Positions 20,611-32,115 of a stretch of 64,000 bases of DNA are shown in pieces. The DNA comes from Paracyclopina nana. Its lineage: Eukaryota; Arthropoda; Copepoda; Cyclopoida; Cyclopettidae. The stretch lies in assembly GCA_019096065.1 (NCBI GenBank), contig JAGUCH010000004.1:3224001-3288000 (forward strand), read 5' to 3'. The position numbers and the translations under genes were made by a program. Position 1 is the stretch's first letter. Each line of letters opens with the position of its first letter. A model generated the notes under the pieces. The model saw only the letters and a list, made by a program, of their open reading frames with translations, had not been told where the DNA came from and did not search any database.

Positions 20611-21115
20611 TCATATGTCACATTGTTCACATTGACCTGAAGGTTAGCCTTGCCCATACAAAATTTCCCATAAAAAAATATACATGATTTCAGAATGCTA
20701 ATGTCCCAAGGGTTCATTTGGCAGTAATTTTAAAACACTCGCCGCCTGACGTTCCCCATAACATATTTCAAAAAACGTGCAGCCCAGATTTGGCTAGTTT
20801 TACTGTCATAGCGAATGAATAAAATAAATCATAAGATCTAACTTCAATCAATTCATAAGAAAATCGTTAGAGTTAGCAGGAAGGAAGACAAAGACAAGAC
20901 TCGCTAATGAAATGAAGAAAGCTGCATACAGGATTTTTATACGTGCAGTCGAAGTTTTTGAAAATTTCATGTTATTGGAAGCGCTAGGCCAGGATTTTAA
21001 AATCCCTATCAAACGAACCATTGGGACATGAGCTTTCAGAAGATATGATTTGATGGGGAATTTTTTTCTGCGTTAGGCTACCCTTCAGGTTAATGTGATG
21101 AGTCACATGATGATC
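20611..21115. mobile_element. foldback MITE, copy 1
   Basis: The ends (about 20611-20780 and 20948-21115) are imperfect inverted repeats of ~150 bp; shared blocks include ATTGACCTGAAGG and GGGTTCATTTGG with its variants. A short AT-rich centre has no coding potential. A second copy with the same two arms lies at about 37797-38423, so this is a mobile family rather than a local duplication. Exact ends and target duplications are not clear. Confidence 0.75.
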
Positions 21116-21257
21116 AAATGTGGTTTTCAGCTCCGTAAATAGCCATATTTTAAGTTAAGTTAATTAATTAAATGGCCTAAAAAGATGATAAATTATCAAT
21201 GGGTCTAAGTAAACACTAGTGTTTAGGTCTGAGCACCTTTGACCAGAAATAAAGGTA

Positions 21258-21345
21258 TGTCTGTTCAAATCCGAGTCCGCAAAAATCCGCTCCGTGAAAA
21301 TCCCATACGTGAATTTCCTCTCAGTAAAAATCCGCCATGCAAAAA
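21258..21345 (+). repeat. AAATCCG-type dispersed repeat, copy A
   Basis: Begins CTGTTCAAATCCGAGTCCGC and continues with several AAAATCC-(10-16 bp) units. Related copies are at 22630-22728 (inverted) and 57660-57745 (direct). Confidence 0.6.
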
Positions 21346-22629
21346 GTTTTCTCAGCTAGTAAATTGTTATAAATATTTGAAAAAATGCCTACATTCTGAT
21401 TTCTAACTTGAGCTTTCACTAAAAATAGCTTAGCAATTTGCTTTAGTATAGCTTAGTTTTTCCAAAGTTACCATTCGCATTCCTGGTTACCAGCTACACT
21501 GATTTGGCTCAAAGGCAATTAATAAGGTGGTTCTTGTGGACTATAGGGCGAAACTGGAAGTACCATATTTCTGCTAGCGGATTTTAGTTGAAACCATGGA
21601 GGGCTGAGAACTGCCTTGTCTAGGTGGACTCGCAATTAAAATTGGCTGGTTCTCTGAATAGAGGTGCAGTATCTTTTGGTTCTCCTTGGTTCTCTAAACT
21701 ACTTGTAGTTTAAAAGATTTCCTATGCTAAAGATACCTTTTTTCAAAGCCCTATATTCAAAGATATTATCAAGTTTTTGAGGACTATTTCTAAAAATTAG
21801 GGACAGTTCACTACTTTTGGGCTGGCTTTTTCCAATTTTCTTAGCTTTTGCCATGCCAGTACAACAACTATAGCATGGCCATATCATGATTACCAGAAAA
21901 TACTTTTTCCTCAATTCATTGCAAGAAATGGCTTATTTGTCAAAAAACTGGCTCTTTTTATTGAACCCACACTAGATGAACTTGTTTGTTTTGAACTCAC
22001 ACAGAGTGGAGCTGCAAAAAGTAAGGCTATTTTTTCTTATTCGATCCTTCATGGTTCATGCTCAGGTCTGGATATGATGTGACTCATGATCCAAAATTTC
22101 TTGACTTTCATGAATCTTGCTCAAAATGGTACCATTCTGTTCCTTGAATCAATTGTACTGTTACAAGCTCAAAAAGAGAGCTCTCTTTGTCATTTTGTTG
22201 CCTACAACTCTAAAAAACTTTATGTTTACTTTTTGTTCGAAGCGCTATTTTTGCCGCAATTGCTACGCACACTTACTCGTACGCCAAAGAACCAAAAATT
22301 CAGCACCATCTATTGCATTTTGTCTGTCTTTTGCTCCCCATTGATTTGTATTACTTTTAAAGGTATTTATAACTATGTAGGGTAACTATCAAAAAACCTA
22401 ACAGAAAAAACTGGACAACTCTGTATCATCAAACTTTTAAGATAATTAGTTCATGACGTAAAAACAAAGTGGTTATAAATCTAAAATATCTCAAAGATAA
22501 TTTAAAATATCAAGATGTTCAGAGAAAAAGTAACCATTAATAATGATTACTCGCCCTAAAAAAGTGACTCGACCCATTGAAATTAAAGTTGATTTTGAGC
22601 TCAACTCCCAAATGTTTCTTCTAAATTGT

Positions 22630-22728
22630 CGCTCGGATTTTTTCGGAAGGGAGTTTTACGGAAAGGATTTTTACTGAACGGATTTTTACTAAACGGATTT
22701 TTTGCGGATGCGGAATTGAACAGTACAT
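22630..22728 (-). repeat. AAATCCG-type dispersed repeat, copy B, inverted
   Basis: Read on the minus strand it starts CTGTTCAATTCCGCATCCGC and continues with repeated AAAAATCCG units spaced about 16 bp. It is inverted relative to copy A, 1.3 kb away. The two could be the termini of one element, but their flanks do not match far outward. Confidence 0.6.
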
Positions 22729-23542
22729 TGGAAATAAATTAGGTGATAAATTCTCGAATGGACCTGAATTAGCCTAGTACGGAAGGTCTAAACGTTGTGG
22801 CATTTCTATGAACCGGTCCTTATTTATGAGGGAAAGCATTTTAACATTAGAGTGAAAACGTAGCAAAAAATTTCAAACCCTGCAGTCAGGTTTAATTAAA
22901 TTAAGTGCATTGTCTTTGCCAAGGACATTAACAAGAAATATTAGAAGGTCTGCCAAACCACCGAAGCACCACAAGGTCCTACTCATTTAATGAGCAGCAA
23001 CTCAAGTGATATTTTTGAATTAAGCTTAGCATATGACTTGAGGGGAGCTGCTAGGTTCATTAAACTTGAGAGCACAGAGTTAATTTGAGTGAAGTCCCCT
23101 GCCAACCCACAGCTACAGTGATGCAATCCAAGAATAATAACATTATTTTTGCAGTCCGCTCATGCTCACTTCTTGTTTTACTTTACTTCCAAGTTCTACG
23201 AAAGTTCAGCCGAGAAGTTCATTTTAAAACTTGGCCGAGATTCTAAAACTACGGCATCTTTGTCAAACCTTAATGATCCTGTATGCAAAATAAAGCCTTT
23301 AAAAAGCTAAAGACTGGGATGTTTTTTTTCCTCAAGAAAACGTTGTTATTTTCTACTGTTTTAAGAGTGGCAGGAATTCTCAAGTTCATCGCGTAATGGC
23401 TACACTGAATCATTGATGGCATTCAACGTGAATAATAGAAACTTGGATTTCAGGTTAGCGCATCCAAACACAAATTGTAAGAGGGAAAACGATCGTCGTA
23501 GTAGAGTAGTACTTGAATTTACCATTAATTATGTAACACAAT

Positions 23543-25799
23543 TTATGCGTCCTCTTGGAGCTCCTTGAGCAAGGCCGCACGTTTTTGTACCAATTCCTCT
23601 TCGGAAAGCTCGCCTTCTTCAATGGAGGCCTCGGCAGGTGACTTCTCGCGAATTTTTGTGCCTGTCATCGGTTTGGGAGGTGACGGGGAATGATGTTTCT
23701 TTGAGCTCTTTTTGCTTTTTTTGCTCCTGGGCTCTGATTCAGCACCGCTGCTTGCACCCGAATCAATGGAACGGTGACGCTTACTTTTTTTCGACTTTTT
23801 CTTAGCCTTGCTACTGTGATGCGAGTCCGAGTCACTATGGTCAAAGTCGCCTACAGAAGACTCGGAGAAGTCTGAATACTTTCCGGATTTGCCGTTGTTT
23901 CGGCTGCTCTTTTTCTTTCGACCCTCGTCACCCGAGTCAGCGCTGGATACACTTGAGCTGCGTCTATGCTTTTTGCTCTTTTTGGATCGCTTTTTGCGCT
24001 TGCTGTGACTATGAGAACATGACTCTTCAAGATCCTTCATGTACTCTTTGTAGATTCGCATTCGTTCGTATTCATGCGGAATGGCCTCGAACTCGGACTC
24101 TTTTTCCAGCTGAGGACGAGCCGTCTCGTAGGGAGTAGAAGGGTCGATAGGAAGTTTGGCCAACAGCATTCGCAGATTGGTTTCCAGCTTGCGCAGTTTG
24201 CGGTTCTCTTCTTTGACCCGCTCTTTTTCCTTGGATTCGGCCTTTTCCAAAAAGGAGTTGAAAGACAACTTAACGTTGCCTGCGTCCAACGTAGCACTTC
24301 GATTGTCTTCACACACGAGAGTAGCAAATTCCTCAAAAGTGGTGTTGGCCTTCATTTCAAAGCCTTTTTCCTTGAGAATCTCTTTGATGACCTTTTTCTC
24401 CATTGTATAGCGAGATTTGAGGTCTTCAACGTAGAACTTGAACAGGTCAAGTGGGGTGGATCCTGGTTGGCCAAGCATATTGGAGAACCGAGTGTCGCCA
24501 CAAATCGATTGGTAAAGCTCGACCCAAAGAGACATTGAGGTCAGCTTCCCACCCTCATGTAGTTCGTCCAAGAGCTCAATGAAAGCGTCTCGGTTTTTTC
24601 TCTGGTGGCGCTTTTGACGCTTGCGTTCCTTGTCCTTTTCAACCTCTTCCTCTTTTTCTAGTTGACGAATGTGGTCTTCAAAAACAATGAGAGCGTCTTC
24701 CTTGTCCATGGCGAGGAGGTCGTCATCATCAGCGAAAGCAGGGTTATCCAGCAACATTTGTTGAGCCTGCTCCCATGTGGTATTAAACTTAATGTTGGTC
24801 ATTCTGTCCAGAATGTCTGTTAATCGATTGGTGTTCCTTTTTCGCAGAGCTTTCGCGCGCTCCTTTTCCTTCTTGGCCAAGTTGATCATGGCATCATCAA
24901 ACACCTCTCTTCGCTCTACTTCGGGAACATTTTTCCACACTGGCGTGTCTCCGAAAATCTCATCACACCTGCAAGAAAAGACGATTTTTGCGATAAGCTG
25001 ATATATCATTGATTAACTTGACTTACCTGAAATACTTCATTGTAGAGGAAATACGATCGTTGTTCAGTAGAAACTCTTCTAAATCCTCTTTGTTCTTTTT
25101 AGCTTTGAGTCGCTGTTCCTCTTTCTCTTCTTTTTGTCTCTGAATTTTATACGCATTGAACACCTGCTTCTTCTCAGTCAGCTTGCACAAATATTCCCAA
25201 CGAGGATCTTTGCTGATGAGCTTCAAAGCAGCCTCCCAATTGGCAGTGCTCGGAACGTTTCTTTCTCTGAGAAGATCCTTGAAAGCTTCCATGGCTTCTC
25301 GCTTGTCTTTGAAAACCACTCTTGGCTCGGCAGCTGCCGCCTCTCTAGCTGCCTCTTTTTCGGCCTCCTTAGTTTGTCCTCCCCCCATTGCGGCTAGAGT
25401 AGCTGCCATGGAAGCCTCAAGAGCTGACTTTTCTGCAGCCTCTTTCGCAGCCTTTGCGGCCTCATCTAAAGAGCCATTCGTCTTGTCATTTTCCTTGGCG
25501 GCTGCGGAGGCTGAAGCTTTGGTAGCCTCTTCTGCTTTTACTTTTTCTTTAAGCTCAGCCAATTCAGGAGGAATTGTCCAGACTGACTCTTTTGTGTCGA
25601 CATTGTGGTAGTAGGTTTTGCCAGCATCAGAGGTGTACTCCTTCCATGGACACTTGGAGAGCATCAGCTCGGTCGGCGTCTTGAAGCAGTCCGGTTTCTC
25701 CCAACTGCTCTGATTTGTGGCGGCGTTAAAATAATAAGTGCGGCCACCAGGAGCTTGGTGCTCCGTCCAGACTTCCTTCTGGGCCTCAGAGGAAGCCAT
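23543..25799 (-). CDS. PRPF40: pre-mRNA processing factor 40 homologue
   Basis: Two exons (25799-25027 and 24968-23543; 58-bp intron) give 732 aa. Two WW domains lie at residues ~9-38 (W11, W33, P36) and ~50-79 (W52, W74, P77). A Glu/Ala/Lys-rich linker follows, then a series of FF domains from ~160 to ~490, and a C-terminal Lys/Ser/Arg-rich tail of ~180 residues. In the family, the WW domains bind Pro-rich branch-point factors and the FF domains bind U1 snRNP and phospho-CTD, so the protein bridges splice sites in early spliceosomes in the nucleus. I chose the ATG at 25799; an upstream in-frame GTG is not a likely start. An AG 3' splice-like site lies 8 nt before the ATG. It diverges from TUBGCP4. 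Confidence 0.95.
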
Positions 25800-26395
25800 T
25801 TTGCACACTAACTCAATCTAATTCAAAAGGTAGAAAAAGTGGTCAACGTTTGCGACTTCCAAGCAGTTTGTTTATGTTTGTGCCGAATTCCGGATCGAAA
25901 GAGGTCAATCAAGTTTTTTATTCTGAGCAAAACTTGTTTTTGAAGCATTAAAGCGGGAAAAGTACTCCTTTTAGAGATTTTATTCAAAACAATTATAGAA
26001 AAAAATTAAATAGATCATTAAAATAATATCGTTCAAATTAGAAAATAACATATTTTTAAAAGAATAAGTTAGCCTTATAAAAGAATGACGTTGTCACCAA
26101 CATTGATTGATCGAAATGAAAGCCAGTATTGCTGATGTGGGCTACAGTAATTTTTGAAGTATTCTTTTATTGACAGAATATGCCTTTTTATACAACATTA
26201 ATTATCTCGATTGAGAAACAATGGACTTTGATGGAGCATGCAGTTATTATCATACTATGAGCGAAGCATAACAAAGCATAGGCTGCCTTAAATTAACTGT
26301 GTCGTATCAGACTAAAAGCCCGCTAATAAAAAATAAAGTAACAATTTCAATCACTTTCAGGCCAGCGGTGGCAAGAATCATTTTTTCTTGTGAAA
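25800..26395. other. divergent promoter region of PRPF40 and TUBGCP4
   Basis: AT-rich, no gene. It contains a clear 3' splice site (TCACTTTCAG, ending at 26360) 35 nt before the TUBGCP4 ATG, usable by a 5' UTR intron or a spliced leader. Confidence 0.5.
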
Positions 26396-28963
26396 ATGTT
26401 GCACGAACTTTTGTTCGCTCTGAATGGCTACCCTGGCTACACGTTCATAATGATCGACGGCCGATTCAGAGTAATCAACCATCTTTCCTAGCAAAAGCTT
26501 CCATGTTCTGACAATTTGTCGTTTTAGGTGAATGAGGCCATTCCTTACTTTCATCCTGCTGAAATTGGCATTCTCAATCAACTTTTGGACATTGCAAGTG
26601 ACTTTTGGACCCTAGAAAACTTCATTCGTTCGCACTCCAACACTGTGTTCAATGCTGGGGATAAACGCGAGGGGCTTTATGGGATGTATGTTCAAGCCCT
26701 TTGCTATGGGCTCGAAGAAGTGCTCGAGCCTTACAGACAAACGCTTATCGACTTGGAAAAGTCCATCCTGCAAAACAAAACAGCTCAGCTTTCCTTCATT
26801 CAGCACAAAATATTTCCTTTTCAACCCGTGATGCGAAATATTTGTGGCCTAGTGCAACAAATCCAGAACAGGAAGGCCCATGGCTGTTTCATTCTCGATT
26901 ACATTTACAAGGGATCTTGCTCCGGAGTGGCAAATGTGAAAGAAGCTATGCAAAGGCTCCTGCATGAGGGGCACAAGGTGCTGTACAAGCAACTGCTGAG
27001 GTGGATTTTACAAGGCAACCTCTACGACCCATTTGATGAATTCTTTGTTAAAGCCATTGAGCAAGAGGCAGATCCTGATAAAGGTCTGGGCATCGAAGAG
27101 AGTGACAGCCTCTCAGAGCAAACAAATGTCAAAAAATTTCAGCTTCGAGTCGACATGATTCCATGCCACATATCAGTGTCGACAGCGGAAAAGATATTCT
27201 TCATCGGGCAATCCATTCAGTTGTTTGAACGAGACAGAGACTTGGATACTCGTGGTGGAGTCTTGAAGGATAAAGAAGCTGAATTTTATAACCAATTGGC
27301 TGAATTGGCCGAAAGCTTGGAGTTCCGAGTGGCTGATTTTGAGAGGTTTGTCGATGCAGTCAGAGAAACTGCATCAAGACATCTGCACACTCTCGTGCTA
27401 GTTAATGCAGATCTCCGCCATGAACTGGACATCATAAGAAGCTTTTTTCTCTTGGGAAGAGGCGAGCTTTTCCAGACCTTTATAGAAGAAGTTGATGTGT
27501 ATCTCCAAGTTCCTCCAACTGCTGCGACCGAATATGGTAAGTTTTTAACATACAGTCCGTCCGTTCAAAATTGGATGGTATGGGAATCTAAACTTAGTGT
27601 CACATATTCAAGAAATACAGGACTTATAAATGATATCGTTAGAAAGATTGAGTCTTTTCCTATCTTTTTTTTGTAAAAATAGAAAAATCAATTGAAACGG
27701 GAAAAACCGAGAAAATTCAATTTTCTCTAGGCAACCCAAAAAATTGTCATGAAAAAAACTGATGCATCATTTATTTTTTGCTGTCACGCGGAATTCATAT
27801 TAATATTTTTCATTTTGTCAGAAAACAAAAAAGATGTCCAAAGGTTCAAGCTTTTCAATGATACCCATTATGCCTCGAAATTAATGAATTTATAACACAA
27901 ACTTTTGATTCCCGCACCGCCCAATTTTAAACGGACATACTGCATATCTATAGAACGCGTCCATAAGCACTATAGCACGTAAAGGTTGTCTTGTCAAGAT
28001 GGTGAAAAAAAATGAATGAATCGATATGATTACTTCTCAGCTCTAATGCGTACACTTTTTGCATTTCCTAGAATGTAAAGATAGATACCGTCAATTTTTT
28101 TGTTGGCCAAAATTAGCTCCTTAAGGCATTGTTTACAAGTATACCAAATATCTGGTTACCTTTACTTATAATTTAAAATGCAGGGCTTACATTACTTAAA
28201 AATCTTTTCAGATGTGAGGCAATCATTTCTGAGTGCGTGCAGAAAGCTGCTGAACGATGATGAACAAGTCCTGAAAAAAGTCAAGGTGGATCTCAACGTT
28301 CCCAAAAACAAGAGCGACGCTTTGAAAACTTCTAGTTGGCAGCATTTGAGCTTGTCATACACTGTGCCATGGCCTCTGCATCTCATTTTGTCTCCTCAAG
28401 TGCTTTCCAAATACAATGAAGTCTTCCGATTCCTGCTAATGGCCAAGCGTACACAGCTTATGCTTCACGATGCTTGGGCTGAACAAAAGAAGAACAAAAA
28501 GATGAATTTCACCGCGTCATGGCAGCTCAGGAGTCACATGATGTTCGTAGTGGACAACCTGCACTACTATTTAATGGCTGACGTCCTTGAGAGCCAATTC
28601 AGCCTTTTGTTTGCTAGGCTGAACCAATCGACCAACTTTGAAGAGCTGAGGCATGCTCATGACATATTTTTGAGTTCGATCGTCTCAAATACGTTTGTCA
28701 ACAACAAGGCAGTCAATCAATGTTTGACAGATCTGCTCGCCTGTTGCCTACAATATTGCAGGCTTGTTCAAGCCAACGAAGAATCAAAGTGCGAGGAAGT
28801 CTCTATGAACTTTTCGAGACATTCAAGCCTACTTTTCAAGCTGTTAACTTCCATCAAGAGCCGCCAGACTGGATCGCAGCTCTCTCAACTTCTCTTGAGG
28901 ATTGATTTCAACCGCTATTTTTCTAACTTTGGCCATGACGTGTATCGGATTTCAGTTCAATGA
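26396..28963 (+). CDS. TUBGCP4: gamma-tubulin complex component 4
   Basis: Exons 26396-26470, 26528-27536 and 28212-28963 join in phase to give 611 aa, near the family's ~670. The N-terminus MLHELLFALNGYPG is typical of GCP4. The GRIP1 region has LYKQLLRWILQGNLYDPFDE, and FLLGRGELFQTF begins the GRIP2 half, which contacts gamma-tubulin. The product is a core subunit of the gamma-tubulin ring complex that nucleates microtubules at centrosomes and spindle. The second intron (675 bp) hosts a mariner-like MITE, while the first is 57 bp. The stop codon is 12 bp from the stop of the convergent TRMT2A, so the mRNAs must overlap or have tiny 3' UTRs. Confidence 0.95.
27553..27942. mobile_element. mariner-like MITE in TUBGCP4 intron 2
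   Basis: The ends are inverted repeats of ~36 bp: the left begins CAGTCCGTCCGTTCAAAATT and the right, reversed, CAGTATGTCCGTTTAAAATT. Both continue into GGxxGGTxxGGGAATC. The left flank is TA; the right flank is CA, probably a mutated TA target duplication. The 390-bp body has no coding capacity, so it would depend on a transposase elsewhere. Confidence 0.7.
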
Positions 28964-28975
28964 AAGTTTCATTTT

Positions 28976-30650
28976 TTACTCTTTGCTCGGCGAGAATCGT
29001 TCAAACAGAATGATTAATTCAAAATGGTTGGTATGTGGGAAGAGATCAACAGGGATCACCTTTTTGGGCAAGAAAGGGTCTCCCTTGTAAGCCTTGGATG
29101 TTTGCCTACCCAAGTCTATAAAGTTGGTCATGGCAGCCTTTGCATCGCAACTAACGTAGACCAATGTCTTAATGTTAGACGCCCTTAGGGCGAATATGGC
29201 CTTTGGATGAAGGCCAGCCCTTGGAGGATCCACGATGGCAACATTCTTCTCATCCTTGAACTTTTTCAAGAGTTCAGGCAAAACAAACTCAGCTCTTCCT
29301 ATGATAGGACAAAATGCATTGATTTATAAAAAGCGATGAATAGATTAATTTCAAACCTGCATGAAAATGTGCATTTTTCACATTATTGGCCTCCGCATTA
29401 GACTTGGCATCGTTGACAGCTTCCTTCACAATGTCAATCCCATGAACCTCCTTCACCTTCGAGGCAAGGCAGAGGCCAATTGTGCCAGTGCCACAGCACA
29501 CATCAAACAAAATCGTTTGATCATCTAGGGAAGCTATTTGTCCACAAGCATCGTACAGCTTCTCAGCGGCTTCAGTGTTAATTTGAAAAAATGCTTGAGG
29601 GCTCACCGTAAAAGACAAGTTCATCAGCGTTTCCTTGATGTAAGGCACGCCTTGAATGCACTCTACAGGTGGATCGGGCGTGGCCTTTTGTCTCTGTCCA
29701 AAAAATTGGACATTGAGCGAAGTCACCTTGCCACTGAAAGTCTCAAAGTGATCCTTCAACTTGGTTTTGACGCTCTCCTGTTCGTCCTTTGTCATTTCTT
29801 GAGGGTGAAGAATTGCCCAAACCAAGAGGTCAGAGTTGCGCACACTTTCTCTCACTGTCAGTTGCTTCCAATAGCCTTTTTGAGAGATTGTATCGTAAGG
29901 CTCCAGACTGGAGCCACGAACAAATTGCTGAAAGTGAGCCACTACAGATTTCATCGCATCCGAAACATTGGGCAAATGATCTATGTCGACCACAGCAATG
30001 CTCCCTTTCCTGTAGGACGACAGCCTAAATCCCACAGTCACTTCTTTTGTATCAGGCTGCCTACCCACAGAGAATTCGCACTTGTTTCTGTACCCGTTGA
30101 GCACGGGAGATGGAATAAACTCCTCCAGGAGAGCCAAACTCCCCTCAGCTATGCCATGGTTGGCAAAGAACCCATTAAGCTTCATGAACTCTTTTCTGAG
30201 CTTGTCCAAGACATCCTCCACTGATGCTTTCTTTTCCTTGAGTTGATCTTCATAAGACTTGTTGGACAAAGGGCACACAGCAGACATGATTTGCTCTCGA
30301 AATGGACGAGCGTCTACTGGCTCATCTACAGTTTCAGCAGCTTTCACCATGGGATCCTTAGCTGCTTTGGCCTTGAAGGCTCTCAAAGTTGTGCCCTTCA
30401 ACTTGAGCCCATCGATTTTGGCGATTGCAGCTTCGCGGTCTTCTTCATTGGAAAAATTGACAAACATCCATTTGGTGCCAGGCCCACAAGGCTTCAACTT
30501 GTGAGGCTTCAAGTTGAGCTTTTTGATCAAAAGCTTCTTCACCTGCCCCATTCCATAGAATCGAGGCAAGTTTTGGATCTCTATCTTGAATTGCTCGGAC
30601 GAGAAGCCAATTCTTTGATTGAGAGTGCTTTCAACTGATTCGGGATCCAT
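28976..30650 (-). CDS. TRMT2A: tRNA (uracil-5-)-methyltransferase homologue A
   Basis: Two exons (30650-29357 and 29298-28976; 58-bp intron) give 538 aa. An N-terminal RRM at ~20-105 is followed by the TrmA-type domain with RNKCEFSVG, the SAM-binding FDVCCGTGTIGL, the VDPPRAGLHP motif and the nucleophile Cys in VSCDAKA. The family uses SAM to make 5-methyluridine at position 54 of the tRNA T-loop, in cytosol and nucleus. The ATG at 30650 is set by a 3' splice site ending 3 nt upstream, only 19 nt after the stop of the upstream methyltransferase gene on the same strand. It is thus probably the second gene of an operon. It is convergent with TUBGCP4. Confidence 0.95.
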
Positions 30651-30653
30651 CGT

Positions 30654-30675
30654 CTGAAATGAGAAAATAGCATTA
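30654..30675 (-). promoter_or_regulatory. operon-like junction with trans-splice-type acceptor
   Basis: On the minus strand the upstream stop TAA (30675-30673) is followed by 19 nt, TGCTATTTTCTCATTTCAG, and then ACG-ATG of TRMT2A. There is no room for a promoter or a normal polyadenylation region. Sequence and spacing are nearly the same as at 63788-63811. Confidence 0.65.
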
Positions 30676-32115
30676 TTTGGTGGTCTCCCCTTCCTCTTTG
30701 AGAAAGCTGAAATCTTCGTCTTTCTCAGGTCCAAGCATAGCAGAGCGAGTCTCCACATTTTTTATAGCTTCGTAAATGTCTTTGTTTGCATTAGCCATCA
30801 TTGCCTCGAGTTGGGCAGTGATTAGCGCACTTGCATCACCATCTTCACTGGCGTCTCTGAAAAATTCCTTTGCTGCACTCATTCTTTGTTTGAGCTCTTC
30901 GTGCGTTGGCTTTTTTAGCTTCTTTTCTATGTAAGCCCAATCATCAATGGGTCTTCGGTTCTCTCGAGCCTCTTTAAGCCTTAGCTTGCTCACTTCGTAC
31001 AGGTTGGACACCATCTCGACTTTAATTTTGGCAATCATTTCTGGTCCCACTCGACAGCAACCACCAATAGCATTAGCTCCTAATTCCATCCACTCTTTGA
31101 CCTTACAAATAATATCTTCATTGCATCCATTCCATACTTTATTGACAGCGTCCCAATCCTCGCCAAGATTAGGATAGACCACATATGGGATTTTTTCGTA
31201 AAAGTCATTGTCTGGCCATTCTCTCCAGGTGTTGACAGTATTTATTCTCTTCAAAAGGGGAGACACTACACTAGGCTTCACACAATTCACTCCAACAGCT
31301 TTTATTTTTAAAGCTTGTGGATGGTTCAGCAGTTGCCTAAATGCTTCTTCAATAAGCTCTCCTTTGGCTGTCCTTGAGTCATCCTTGCATTGAAAGCTAA
31401 TCCAGCATCTAGTGCCAGGCACTTCAGCCATAGCATCCATAACAGCTAGAGCTTCCACATAAGAAGGCATCGTTTCAACTGCAATGATATTGACTCCCTC
31501 ATCGAACATAAGCCGTTTGATCCTTGGCAAATGCCAATCTTTCAGGGCTTCTCTACTCATTGATGTGTTAATGTATGCACCCGTATATTCGGACCCGTCA
31601 CCGAGACATGCTCCATAAGGGCCAACTGATCCTGCAACCAGCAAGTCAAGGCTTCTACCAACTTTCGTAACTCGCTTGATTGCCTCATCAGCGAGTTTTA
31701 CTGCTCTCTCCATGATCAAATGGTTATCAAGGCCTGGATTGGCAAAGTCACTGATTTCCTTCTGGAAAAGTTCATGATGTCCCTGATATGTATTGATTGA
31801 AATTATATTTGCACCGGCATGTATGAACGCCATGTGTGCTTTTATCACGGCTTCTGGGTTGGTATGCAGAGCCCGACATGACCACAGCGGATCACCGTCG
31901 GTGGCCACATCAAAATGTTTTTGAAGAGTGGTAGCAAAACCGCCATCAAGACAATAAAACTTGTCTTTGTGAAACACTGGAGTGAGCTCTTCGATCTCAT
32001 GCACAACTTCAGGGTTCAGTATTTTGTCAGCGGCTTTTTCGTAATCCATTGTTCCGCACAAAAACACACGTGAATTATTTTTGTTTACAAAATCAGCTGA
32101 CAACAAAGCTGCCAT
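30673..32115 (-). CDS. homocysteine S-methyltransferase family protein
   Basis: A single exon encodes 480 aa from the first ATG, or 458 aa from an in-frame ATG at 32049, which starts closer to the conserved domain; I cannot decide. The ~340-residue TIM-barrel begins at FYCLDGGFATTLQ, with GSVGPYGACLGDGSEYTGAY. The zinc-binding Cys residues lie in VGVNCVKP and AIGGCCRVGP. The family transfers a methyl group to homocysteine to make methionine (S-methylmethionine or betaine as donors). A charged C-terminal extension of ~110 residues is not part of the barrel and may be oligomerising. It diverges from UFSP2 across only ~143 bp and is followed at 19 nt by TRMT2A. Confidence 0.85.
   Translation of the reverse strand: MAALLSADFVNKNNSRVFLCGTMDYEKAADKILNPEVVHEIEELTPVFHKDKFYCLDGGFATTLQKHFDVATDGDPLWSCRALHTNPEAVIKAHMAFIHAGANIISINTYQGHHELFQKEISDFANPGLDNHLIMERAVKLADEAIKRVTKVGRSLDLLVAGSVGPYGACLGDGSEYTGAYINTSMSREALKDWHLPRIKRLMFDEGVNIIAVETMPSYVEALAVMDAMAEVPGTRCWISFQCKDDSRTAKGELIEEAFRQLLNHPQALKIKAVGVNCVKPSVVSPLLKRINTVNTWREWPDNDFYEKIPYVVYPNLGEDWDAVNKVWNGCNEDIICKVKEWMELGANAIGGCCRVGPEMIAKIKVEMVSNLYEVSKLRLKEARENRRPIDDWAYIEKKLKKPTHEELKQRMSAAKEFFRDASEDGDASALITAQLEAMMANANKDIYEAIKNVETRSAMLGPEKDEDFSFLKEEGETTK

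Larger units (their letters stand above)
19561..23542. other. AT-rich intergenic DNA with transposon remnants
   Basis: Apart from one foldback MITE and two copies of a dispersed repeat (separate entries), I see nothing functional here. Open frames are short and unsupported. Confidence 0.5.

Noticed and set aside
21258-22728. The inverted repeat pair as the two ends of one 1.47-kb transposon
   Set aside because: Outward flanks show no continuing inverted match or target duplication, and a third copy occurs alone at 57660.
24074-25611. Long plus-strand frames across PRPF40
   Set aside because: Antisense shadows of a well-supported gene; their Ser/Leu-rich content mirrors Lys/Glu codons.
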